DNA of 46,332 bases from Bathymodiolus brooksi thiotrophic gill symbiont (GTDB lineage Bacteria > Pseudomonadota > Gammaproteobacteria > PS1 > Pseudothioglobaceae): NCBI RefSeq assembly GCF_903642095.1, contig NZ_CAHJWD020000051.1:1-46332 (forward strand), read 5' to 3'. A program made the position numbers and the translations under genes. The notes under the pieces are model-generated. The model made no database searches and was not told where the DNA came from. It saw only the letters and a program-made list of their open reading frames with translations. Every line of letters begins with the position of its first letter. Within the stretch, counting starts at the first letter, position 1. This document shows, in pieces, positions 18,324 through 28,678 of this stretch.

Positions 18324-20557
18324 TATTCGAAACGCACTAAACGAACATAATAGTCGTATTTACGACGTGCACGACCATTATCACTATTTTTAAAATTCAG
18401 CAACCATGCATAATTATAACTGTTAGGGTAAGGCGAGGACGACCACCAGTAATGATCATTGCTATGTGGAAAATAATCACGATCAATAATTGGTGATAAA
18501 ATTGATAAGTCAACAAGTGAATACAATTCCCCTATGGTCGGTACATGCCAATTATTTCCCCCACAGAAATTTTCAGTATTTGCACCATCAACTAGGCTTG
18601 TCCAACTATCATAATAAGGACCTCGCTTATCGGCATGATTTTTCCCAAGTGCAGTTTTTCCACCCCATTTATATCGGTTACCTTTGTGGTGAATATTGGC
18701 GTGTTTTTTTTCGCCACTATCTGTTTTTACTTCCCAAATTAACCCTGTGTGGTTGTCTTTCACACAAGACCATTTAGTGCCAGCATCTTCTGTGCCGGTA
18801 CCACCTGCTCTCCATGTTGCATTTTGAATATTTAACACATTACCTGTGCTACCAAGTTTGGTAAAGTCAAACCCTGCGTTACCGCCACCCACTTTTATTA
18901 AAGCGCCAGCGACTGCTTTAGCATCTCGTCCGTATGAGCAATCTTGTGCTGATATTTCTACACCTGTGCAGGTGGCATTGTTACTTGATGGATAACCTCC
19001 ACCCTGAGTTATGCCTGTGTCATTGAGCACTACTTTTGTTATGACTGCTATCTCGTTAGATCCACCACTTTCAAAAGCGTCTTTAACAGCTGTAACGACA
19101 AAATAATATTTTGTATTATTGGTTAAACCAGTAATTTTCTTGCTAGTACCTGTGAGATTTACTAGCAAAGTGCTACCATTTAAAGAAGCATAATTTTCCA
19201 CCTTAATATTTGCAAAAGTTTCTGTGGCATAATAAATATTGTATTTAGCTGCTCCACTAACACTGTTCCAAAAGAGGGTTACTTCTGTGTTCCCTGTAAC
19301 AGTAGTGGCAATAGGGGCTTTTAATTTAACCTCAATATTAATCGTTGCCGTGTCAAATCCCATGTCATTGGTTGCCGAAATGGTGTAATTGGTAGCAGTT
19401 ACTAATGCACTCGGTATGCCTGTAATTTGGCAAGTGCCAGCAGACACTGTAACGCTTAATCCCGCTGGTAAAGTTGGGTCGGATGAGCAACTTATTACTG
19501 TATCACCATTGTTGGTAAAAACAAGTGTTTCGATTGACAGTCCGTAATCAAACAATACGGAGGATGATGGATTTACTAAGACTGGTTTGAGCAAATCTAG
19601 CGTGGCAGTAACTTGGTTAGACTTAACTTCAATATTGTCTATTGTCCTAATAGCGGTTATGACAAAATAATATCTTATTCTGTCGGTTAAAGTAGTGATT
19701 TCTTTGCTGGTGCCTGTGAGGTTTTCTAATAGAGCGTAGCCATTCAAAGAAGCATAATTCTCTACCTCAATATTTGCAAAAGTTTCTGTGGCATAATAAA
19801 TATTGTATTTATCTACTCCGCTAACACTCCCCCAAGACAAGGTTACTTTTGCACCCTCTATAACAATAGTAACAACAGGGTCTTTTAACTTAACCTTAAT
19901 ATTAATCTCTGCTATATCAGACCCTGTACCATTGGTCGCCGTAATGATGTAGTTGGTAGCAGTTACTAATGCACTCGGTGTGCCTGTAATTTGGCAAGTG
20001 TCAGAAAACGCTGTAACGCTTAACCCTGCTGGTAAAGTTGGCTTGGATGAACAACTTGTTACTGCACCACCATTATTAGTAAAAATAAGTGTTGTTATTG
20101 GCAGACCGTAATAAAGCAATGTAGGGGATAAAAAATTTGATAAGACTGGTTCTGCTATTGGCGTAATAGTAACTTGATTAGATTTAGTGCTTTCAATATT
20201 ATCTATTGTTGTAATAGAGGTTATAACAAAATAATATTTTACGCCATTGGTTAAATTGGTAATTTCCTTACTAGCACCTGTGAGATTTTCTAGTAGAGTG
20301 TAGTTATTCAAAGAAGCATAATTTGCCACCTCTACATCTTCAAAAGTTTCTGTGGCATAATAAATATTGTATTTATCTGCTCCACTAACACTATTCCAAG
20401 AAAGGGTTACTTTTGTATCCCCTGTAACAATAGTGGCAACGGGAATACTTAAATCGTCTGAATCACTTAAATCGCCTGAATCACCTGAATCGCCACTACT
20501 GCAAGAAAACAATAGACTGGTAAAGATAATTAAACTTAGTGTCTTTAAGAATTTCAT
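18323..20557 (-). CDS. Lipoprotein with FN3 and Ig-like repeats and DUF1566 C-terminus
   Basis: 744 aa. The signal peptide ends in a lipobox (LLFSC, Cys at residue 19), followed by an Asp/Gly/Ser-rich linker. Three fibronectin-III-like units (about 42-131, 229-318, 414-505) each contain KYNIYYATETF and KYYFV/RYYFV. Two putative Ig units between them have TLPAGLSVT and CQITG-PSALVTATNY. The C-terminal 220 residues form a DUF1566 domain (HTGLIWEVK, NNWHVPTIGELYSLVD, YWWSSSP, YYVRLVRFE). This is probably an outer-membrane-anchored surface protein involved in binding; the ligand is unknown. Near-identical repeats suggest internal duplication. Confidence 0.85.
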   Translation of the reverse strand: MKFLKTLSLIIFTSLLFSCSSGDSGDSGDLSDSDDLSIPVATIVTGDTKVTLSWNSVSGADKYNIYYATETFEDVEVANYASLNNYTLLENLTGASKEITNLTNGVKYYFVITSITTIDNIESTKSNQVTITPIAEPVLSNFLSPTLLYYGLPITTLIFTNNGGAVTSCSSKPTLPAGLSVTAFSDTCQITGTPSALVTATNYIITATNGTGSDIAEINIKVKLKDPVVTIVIEGAKVTLSWGSVSGVDKYNIYYATETFANIEVENYASLNGYALLENLTGTSKEITTLTDRIRYYFVITAIRTIDNIEVKSNQVTATLDLLKPVLVNPSSSVLFDYGLSIETLVFTNNGDTVISCSSDPTLPAGLSVTVSAGTCQITGIPSALVTATNYTISATNDMGFDTATINIEVKLKAPIATTVTGNTEVTLFWNSVSGAAKYNIYYATETFANIKVENYASLNGSTLLVNLTGTSKKITGLTNNTKYYFVVTAVKDAFESGGSNEIAVITKVVLNDTGITQGGGYPSSNNATCTGVEISAQDCSYGRDAKAVAGALIKVGGGNAGFDFTKLGSTGNVLNIQNATWRAGGTGTEDAGTKWSCVKDNHTGLIWEVKTDSGEKKHANIHHKGNRYKWGGKTALGKNHADKRGPYYDSWTSLVDGANTENFCGGNNWHVPTIGELYSLVDLSILSPIIDRDYFPHSNDHYWWSSSPYPNSYNYAWLLNFKNSDNGRARRKYDYYVRLVRFE

Positions 20558-20607
20558 AATATTCCTTGTTGAAAGTAGATAATAAAAACTAGGTAAAAAT
20601 ATGTCGC

Positions 20608-20613
20608 ATTATA
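20608..20613 (-). promoter_or_regulatory. Probable -10 box of the FN3/DUF1566 lipoprotein gene
   Basis: TATAAT on the minus strand, about 50 bp upstream of the ATG, with TTTATA 17 bp further upstream as a weak -35. AGGA precedes the start codon at normal spacing. Confidence 0.4.
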
Positions 20614-20692
20614 ACTAAAAAAAACCTATATATAAATATAGATAAAAATCAAAGTTGGATTTGACAGGGTGTTATATTAACTGAAAATAGCA

Positions 20693-22111
20693 CTATACTT
20701 GCGTTCCACCTACAGTGAGATCATCGATTTTTAGGCTAGGTTGACCGACACCGACTGGGACGGATTGACCATCTTTGCCACAAACGCCAACGCCACTATC
20801 GAGTTTTAAATCGTTGGCGACCATGGAGATTTTTTTTAAGACTTCATCGCCAGAGCCAATGAGGGTAGCACCTTTGACTGGGTGAGTGATTTTGCCGTTT
20901 TTAATAAGGTAGGCTTCATTGGCTGAGAAGACGAATTTGCCTGAGGTAATATCAACTTGACCACCATCGAAATTGACGGCGTATAGCCCATCATCGACTG
21001 AGGCAATCATTTCATCTAAGGTGTCCTTTCCGTTGAGCATATAGGTATTGGTCATTCTGGGCATGGGGATGTGGGCATAAGATTCGCGTCGTGCGTTGCC
21101 TGTGGAATTGTTGCCCATTAATTTTGCGTTCATTTTGTCGAATAAATAGCCTTTTAGAATGCCATTTTCAATTAGCGTGGTGTTTTGGGTTGGAGTGCCT
21201 TCGTCGTCAATGGTAAGTGAGCCACGGCGATTGGCTAAGGTGCCGTTATCAACGATGGTGCATTTTTCGCTGGCGACTTGTTCTCCGATTTTATCTGTAA
21301 AAACTGAGGTGCCTTTGCGATTAAAATCCCCTTCTAATCCGTGTCCAATGGCCTCGTGTAATAATACTCCCGGCCAACCTGGGCCTAATATCACGGGGAG
21401 TTTTCCAGCGGGAGTATCTTGTGCTTCAAGTGCAACTAAGGCTTGACGAATTGCCTCATGTGCATAGGTTTCAGCTAAATTATGATCAATAAAGTAACGA
21501 TAATCATAACGACCGCCGCCGCCACTGGAGGCTTGTTCAATACGACCATTGTGTTCAACAATCACGCTGACACTGACACGCACCATTGGGCGGTAATCTT
21601 TTTGATAAACACCGTCTGTTGAAACAATTAGCACTTCGGTATAAGCACCTGATAACGAAGCACTGACTTGTTTAACTTTAGGTTCTTGACGGGCGATGTG
21701 GTCAATTTTCTTTAACAAATCAACTTTTTCTGCCGAGGTTAAACTGCCTAAGGGGCTAAGTCCGTTATATTTTGCCACCTGAGGAATGGATTGGAATGAT
21801 TGAATGGCTTGTGGCTTTTGGTGTTTGGAAATGCCTTTGGCAAAATCAACAGCTTGCTGAATGGCACTAATGTTTAAATCATCTGAATAGGAAAAACCAG
21901 TTTGTTCACCTTTAACAGCTCGTGTGCCAACGCCGTGACTAATGTGATAAGTGCCAGATTTAACAATACCTTCTTCTAAAGACCACGATTCAGCAACAGA
22001 ATGTTGAAAATACAAATCAGCATAATCAACATCTTTAACAAACAAATCCGAAAGTAAATTACTAATTTTTTCTGGATTTAACTGGTGTTCATTTAATAAT
22101 TGTTCAATCAT
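20693..22111 (-). CDS. tldD: Metalloprotease TldD
   Basis: 472 aa, zinc protease that acts with TldE/PmbA in peptide maturation and degradation. The metal motif HEAIGHGLEGDF (HExxxH) lies near residue 254. SGGGGRYDYRYF and the C-terminal SGVGVCGKDGQSVPVGVGQP are also family features. The ATG overlaps the stop of the yhdP-like gene as ATGA, matching a common yhdP-tldD neighbourhood. No pmbA is in the window. Confidence 0.95.
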   Translation of the reverse strand: MIEQLLNEHQLNPEKISNLLSDLFVKDVDYADLYFQHSVAESWSLEEGIVKSGTYHISHGVGTRAVKGEQTGFSYSDDLNISAIQQAVDFAKGISKHQKPQAIQSFQSIPQVAKYNGLSPLGSLTSAEKVDLLKKIDHIARQEPKVKQVSASLSGAYTEVLIVSTDGVYQKDYRPMVRVSVSVIVEHNGRIEQASSGGGGRYDYRYFIDHNLAETYAHEAIRQALVALEAQDTPAGKLPVILGPGWPGVLLHEAIGHGLEGDFNRKGTSVFTDKIGEQVASEKCTIVDNGTLANRRGSLTIDDEGTPTQNTTLIENGILKGYLFDKMNAKLMGNNSTGNARRESYAHIPMPRMTNTYMLNGKDTLDEMIASVDDGLYAVNFDGGQVDITSGKFVFSANEAYLIKNGKITHPVKGATLIGSGDEVLKKISMVANDLKLDSGVGVCGKDGQSVPVGVGQPSLKIDDLTVGGTQV

Positions 22112-24606
22112 AATTTCTCAATAATAGGATCATCCCACGAACCAGTAATTTTATATTCAAATACTGCTGCTCCGTTAACAATTGCACCAATTATTTCGCC
22201 ATCAAATAATGCCTCATCTACTAACCATACACCTAAGCCAACCAGTCCGCCACCTGTAAGATAGCTTGCTATAGGCACGGCATCGTTAATGGCAGGGGTT
22301 ACTTTTGCCACTAAATTATATTGCTTGTCAACAATATTCCCTTGTCCAGTTAAGATGATGCCACTTGATAAGGCTTCAAGGTCAAAGTTTTCAATCTTGG
22401 CTATCGCATTTTTCAAGCGGATTTTTGCTGTTATATTCTCATAAGCAAAGCCTTTGTTGGTCACATCAGAGAGATTTAGTTTCAGGCGTTTGACGATTGA
22501 TTTAATATTTAGTAATGACAAAATTCGCCCAATATTAGGGTCTTTGTCAGTAAACACACCCTCTTTAACATTTATATCAAAATAACCTGTAATATCTTGA
22601 TAATTCATATTCCACGGGGCGCATTTACAAGCAAGACTAATGTCAAAATTAAATTCTCCGCCCATGATTTTTTCTTTAACTTTTAATTTTTGTAAAAATT
22701 CAGCCAAACCCTTGCCTTTTGCTTTGGCATGAAGTTTCGTCTTGCTACCATCCCAAGAACCTTGAAACTTCAATATTTTATCATCAACTTCAATCCCTTC
22801 AAATTGCAAATTATCAATGACAAGCAACTTATCTTTAGAAGTCAATTTAACATTAAGATCTGGCAAAATATTGCCATCAACATAAATACCTTTGGTCTTT
22901 AGATACATATTCGGAAAATCTTGTGGGCTAATTTTCCAATCGCCTTTAATGGCATCCAATGTTGTAACTCGTATATCCAATAATTGAACATACGGCATAT
23001 CCTCTTTATTAGGAATAACAATCACATTGCCCTTAACCGATTTAGAATCAATTTCCCCGCGCCAAGATTGATCAGGATGCTTGATAATATAAAGCTTTAG
23101 CCCACTGCTATTCATTAATTCTACGCCAAAAATTCGTGTTTTATCATCACTACGATTGCTCGGATTCACACTAATATCAAAAGGAATGCTACGAATATTG
23201 CCTGTGCCTTTACTGGTAATCTCATTATGATGAAATGCCAGTTTCGAATCATAATTTTCAACAACAATAGTGCCTTTTAAAACGCTCAAACGATTATTTT
23301 TAACAGTTAAATCCATATCCAATATTGACGGTTTTTTATCCAGCGGAATCACCAGCACTACATTACCGCCAACCTCACCAGATAGATTAATTTGATTCAA
23401 TGCCTCATGCACGGACTTATCAAGCGGGGAACGCTTTAAAAATTCAATCACATGCTCACTTTGAGTATTAACCTTACCAGTAACCTCTACTTTTGAATCC
23501 TGTTTATTTACATCTTTAATTTGCACTTTAATTGCTTTTAAATCTATATCATTAAGCTTGGCATTATGTGCCATTATTGTGATTTTCTTACCATCAAATT
23601 CAAAACTGGCATTAAGTTGCTTAAGAGGAATCCAATCAGGGTCAAATAACAATTCCAATGCTTTTAATTGAGCACTAAGTTGCATTTCAGTATCACTTAC
23701 TGTTGTTAAATTTTCTTTAATATGTAGTTTCATATCTTGCAATGTGCCAGCAATAAAACTGTTCTTTATCCAAGCATGGACATCACTATCCAGTAATTGC
23801 AAGGGTAGATATTGACTCAAATGATTGGCCTTCATTTTCTTTACATAGCCTTTAAATTCAACAAAATCATCGCCTTTTTGATGAAAAAGTTTAATCGTAG
23901 CATTAAATAACAACTCCTCATTACTAATCACGATTGGTAGGGAAAGCACGCCATTTTCAGGTTGCCCAAGAGGCAAGGTAATAGAGATATCCACTTTATT
24001 CTCACTCGTATTTGACGAGTCAAAAATAATATTTTGCCCTATAATTTTCAACGACAATTGCTTCTTTTTATTGTGATAAGCAAGTAATATTGGTTCAATT
24101 TCAATATCTTGCTCATCCTTAATCAGCGTTTTATCAATACTCAATAACTTGAAAAAATCAAATATCTTTGAATTCGACAACGATACCAGATGCTGAATTT
24201 CTTTAATATCAATTCCATTATTCTGTGAATAAAACACCAGAGTCTCAATGGAAATTTTATTAGGATGGTAAATATCTTCTAACAATGAATTTAAATTAAT
24301 ATTCCACCTTAGATTATCAATACTAACTACTGGATTCAATGCAGTTTTTGAATGATGTGTCAATGACTCAGCGGCAAACGCCTTTAAAGTATTTATTTTC
24401 AAAGAAAGCTTACCTTTCTCAAAACTAAAATGCGGTGTAGATAACTTAACCTCCAAACCACTAAGATTGGACAATCCTGTCTCAATAGGCGCTTTAATCA
24501 GCACAGGAAATGCTGCTACCAAAACAATAAGAAGCACTAAAAATCCTATAGCCCAAGTGCTAAACTTAATTGCCTTAATACCGTGATGTATTATTATTTT
24601 ATGCAT
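22108..24606 (-). CDS. yhdP: YhdP/AsmA-like inner-membrane anchored protein
   Basis: 832 aa. A single N-terminal membrane helix (about residues 18-36, TWAIGFLVLLIVLVAAFPVL) is followed by a long beta-rich periplasmic region and an AsmA-like C-terminus (IENFDLEALSSGIILTGQGN, then LTGGGLVGLGVWLVDEALF). E. coli YhdP is about 1270 aa, so this is a shorter version. YhdP-type proteins are implicated in phospholipid transport to the outer membrane. It sits 18 bp downstream of the asparaginase-like gene and overlaps tldD by 4 bp. Confidence 0.85.
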   Translation of the reverse strand: MHKIIIHHGIKAIKFSTWAIGFLVLLIVLVAAFPVLIKAPIETGLSNLSGLEVKLSTPHFSFEKGKLSLKINTLKAFAAESLTHHSKTALNPVVSIDNLRWNINLNSLLEDIYHPNKISIETLVFYSQNNGIDIKEIQHLVSLSNSKIFDFFKLLSIDKTLIKDEQDIEIEPILLAYHNKKKQLSLKIIGQNIIFDSSNTSENKVDISITLPLGQPENGVLSLPIVISNEELLFNATIKLFHQKGDDFVEFKGYVKKMKANHLSQYLPLQLLDSDVHAWIKNSFIAGTLQDMKLHIKENLTTVSDTEMQLSAQLKALELLFDPDWIPLKQLNASFEFDGKKITIMAHNAKLNDIDLKAIKVQIKDVNKQDSKVEVTGKVNTQSEHVIEFLKRSPLDKSVHEALNQINLSGEVGGNVVLVIPLDKKPSILDMDLTVKNNRLSVLKGTIVVENYDSKLAFHHNEITSKGTGNIRSIPFDISVNPSNRSDDKTRIFGVELMNSSGLKLYIIKHPDQSWRGEIDSKSVKGNVIVIPNKEDMPYVQLLDIRVTTLDAIKGDWKISPQDFPNMYLKTKGIYVDGNILPDLNVKLTSKDKLLVIDNLQFEGIEVDDKILKFQGSWDGSKTKLHAKAKGKGLAEFLQKLKVKEKIMGGEFNFDISLACKCAPWNMNYQDITGYFDINVKEGVFTDKDPNIGRILSLLNIKSIVKRLKLNLSDVTNKGFAYENITAKIRLKNAIAKIENFDLEALSSGIILTGQGNIVDKQYNLVAKVTPAINDAVPIASYLTGGGLVGLGVWLVDEALFDGEIIGAIVNGAAVFEYKITGSWDDPIIEKL

Positions 24607-24624
24607 TGATAAATATTACCAGAC

Positions 24625-25110
24625 TTAGGTGTTTTCAAAAACACCTAATGCCTTGTTTTTTTGCACTTTGTCAAAATCAAACAGAGTGCCATTCATAGCA
24701 ATATAAACACCCGATGGCTGATTTTGCACGCTACTAAGCGCAAAACCTAAATTAAATAAGGCATCCGATTGATTAACTGAATAAGGCACCATTGCCCCAA
24801 ACAAAACAATGGTTTTATCTTGAATATTTTCACCCAATAACTTAGCCGTTTCCACCATTGTATCAGTGCCGTGTGTAATAACAACAGCACGCTCTTCACA
24901 CGCAAGACATTTAGATAAAATCAACGACCGATCAGTCTCATCCATCCTCAAACTGTCTTTCAAAAATAACACTTCTGATAGGGTATCAACCATTGAATGT
25001 GAGCGATTAAGCATATCGATAAGTTGCGTTTCTTTAAACACCAGTTGACCGTCTAACTCATTATAAACTTTGTCAATCGTGCCACCTGTGATTAAAAATT
25101 TGATTTTCAT
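24625..25110 (-). CDS. Single-domain asparaginase-family protein
   Basis: 161 aa, equal to only the N-terminal domain of L-asparaginase. Both Thr motifs are present: ITGGTIDKVYNELDG at residue 7 and VITHGTDTMVETAKLL near residue 78. The C-terminal domain, which completes the active site in tetrameric asparaginases, is absent, and the ORF ends cleanly before yhdP. Such short members exist in proteobacteria; substrate and activity are uncertain. The terminator at 25224-25252 separates it from the traT-like gene upstream. Confidence 0.85.
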   Translation of the reverse strand: MKIKFLITGGTIDKVYNELDGQLVFKETQLIDMLNRSHSMVDTLSEVLFLKDSLRMDETDRSLILSKCLACEERAVVITHGTDTMVETAKLLGENIQDKTIVLFGAMVPYSVNQSDALFNLGFALSSVQNQPSGVYIAMNGTLFDFDKVQKNKALGVFENT

Positions 25111-25223
25111 AATGATGAGTTTAATGCACCTCTAAAAGATTCTAATACAATCCAAAAAACAAAAAAGTATCACCCTATATATTTCATCAACTATACTGAA
25201 AAATTTTAGGTATTTTAAAAACA

Positions 25224-25252
25224 AAACAACCGCCAAAAAAGCGGTTGTTTTA
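25224..25252 (-). terminator. Rho-independent terminator after the traT-like gene
   Basis: A perfect 11-bp stem (AAAACAACCGC/GCGGTTGTTTT) with a 7-nt loop, followed on the minus strand by a T-rich tail, 18 bp after the stop codon. The A/T-flanked stem could act in both directions. Confidence 0.9.
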
Positions 25253-25269
25253 CTTGATGGTCAATGGAT

Positions 25270-25992
25270 TTAAAAAATACCACTAATAGAACGAACCAAA
25301 CCATCCTCTAGTGATTTCAATGCCTCATTAAACTCTAAGTTCACTTTATTTGCTGTGCTAACAATACGAGTTTGATAAGTCTTCCACTTAGCCTGTGCAC
25401 CCGATATATTTTGTATCAACTTAGTGCCAGATCCTTGCCCAACACTGATGTTTTGCTTCTGAGTAACAATTTCGCCAGCCAATGGCCTCTCTCTAATTTG
25501 AAGATCGGTAACCATAGTGTAATAAATATCTGACACCATTGCATCAACAACAAAACCCAATATGCCACTAGCCACGGCAATATTTTTTCCTGCTGTAGGG
25601 CTATTGCCACTACCACTTAAGACACTACCAAGTAGTACGCCACCAAAGCCACCAGATAAAGCATCTTCTGACGCTCTTGCATCCGATTTTCCAACTTTCA
25701 AGATATTAGCTTGCAACATAAAATGAGCATCATCAGGGTTTTGTGTTAATACATAACCTCTAGCAGTCAATGCACTGGTAATTCTAGCAGCGATATCTAA
25801 CTCTTTATCTGATGTGTTACGAATATTAACAAAAATCACTCGCTTGTCTTGTGATACGGGTTCTAAGAAAAGTGTCGCACTCATCTTAGTTTGAGTGTCT
25901 AAATTTCTTTTCTTAATCATTGTTGTGGCAGCACAGCCTGTTAAACCCACTAACACCATTGACATTACAATTACACTTACTATCTTTTTCAT
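25270..25992 (-). CDS. traT: TraT-like complement-resistance lipoprotein
   Basis: 240 aa from ATG 25992, which has GGAG 7 bp upstream; an upstream in-frame start at 26028 is less likely. The signal peptide ends in a lipobox (VGLTGC). The middle has a Gly-rich hydrophobic hairpin (SGGFGGVLLGSVLSGSG and ASGILGFVVDAMVSDIYY), typical of TraT. TraT on F plasmids gives surface exclusion and serum resistance; chromosomal homologues such as this have no proven role. It is a monocistronic unit: MITE-like DNA upstream, strong terminator downstream. Confidence 0.9.
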   Translation of the reverse strand: MKKIVSVIVMSMVLVGLTGCAATTMIKKRNLDTQTKMSATLFLEPVSQDKRVIFVNIRNTSDKELDIAARITSALTARGYVLTQNPDDAHFMLQANILKVGKSDARASEDALSGGFGGVLLGSVLSGSGNSPTAGKNIAVASGILGFVVDAMVSDIYYTMVTDLQIRERPLAGEIVTQKQNISVGQGSGTKLIQNISGAQAKWKTYQTRIVSTANKVNLEFNEALKSLEDGLVRSISGIF

Positions 25993-26025
25993 TTTTTTCT
26001 CCAAAAAAAAGTTCAATTTAACTAT

Positions 26026-26142
26026 CAAGACCTATGACACAGAAGCAAATAATTAGTAAAATTCAATTTTACTCACTTACTAGATTAAACTTACCGAGTG
26101 AATAAAAAGTAAATACTTAATTCATTTATGTAAAGGTCTTAC
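26026..26142. mobile_element. Degenerate MITE copy upstream of traT-like gene
   Basis: The left end CAAGACCTATGACA and right end CATTTATGTAAAGGTCTTA are diverged versions of the GAGACCTTTGCATAAAT terminal repeat, and the internal AGTAAAATTCAATTTT is shared with the other copies. A further terminus fragment (TTAAGACCTTTGTAGAAAT) lies at 26260-26278. I see no gene in the 292 bp between traT and yggS. Confidence 0.55.
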
Positions 26143-26284
26143 CAAATACACAATTCCAAAGAAAAATATTATACCGAGTATTCACAAAGAAAATATTTTT
26201 TCTCGTAATGCCATTTTTAAAAAATTCCTTAGTTATAATCCCAATAAATTAATAAATTATTAAGACCTTTGTAGAAATTTTATC

Positions 26285-26919
26285 TTATCCTCTTTTGCCA
26301 AAAATATCCGTGCCAATACGCACAAATGAAGCGCCATTTTCAATAGCCAATTCTAAATCACGACTCATACCCATAGACAAAGTATCTAAATTGGGATATT
26401 GTTTAAATATATTTGCCATTCTTGCAAAACTTATGCCTGAGTTAGAAGGGCTCGGAATGCACATAAATCCCCTTAAAGAGAGTTTATCTAAATGCTCAAA
26501 CTGCGCAAGAATTGTATCAATTTTTTCAGGCAAAACACCTGATTTAGTTAATTCATTGTCAATATTAATTTGCAATAAAACATTAAGTTTGCCTAAATTA
26601 TCTGGACGCTGGTCATTCAGTCGTTTGGCAATTTTAAACCTGTCAATGCTATGCACCCAATCAAAATTCTGTGCAATTTGTTGGGTTTTATTAGACTGAA
26701 TGGCACCGATAAAATGCCAGATTAAATCCTGATTTTTTAAAATTTGAATTTTATCTAATGCTTCTTGTAAATAATTTTCGCCAAAATGGCGTTGTCCTGC
26801 GTCAATTGCCTGTTGTAAATCACTGGCAGGTCTAGTTTTACTAACAGCAATCAAGGTTACTTGTTGATTTCTATCAACGGCTTTAATACGCCGCTGAACT
26901 TGTTTTAAACTGTCTTCAA

Positions 26920-26923
<4 letters not shown>
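26285..26923 (-). CDS. yggS: YggS-family pyridoxal-phosphate homeostasis protein
   Basis: 212 aa TIM-barrel PLP-binding protein. VSKTRPASDL holds the PLP Lys, followed by RHFGENYLQEA, WHFIGAIQSNKT and the C-terminal LSMGMSRDLELAIENGA and RIGTDIFG. It is thought to buffer PLP and affect amino-acid metabolism. The only suitable start is TTG 26923, overlapping the pyrK stop as TTGA; this suggests coupled translation at low rate. Confidence 0.95.
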
Positions 26924-28627
<1,704 letters not shown>

Positions 28628-28678
28628 TCATAAAAGATTAAAAAAATCCTATTTTACCTAACAAGTATTCTATGAACT

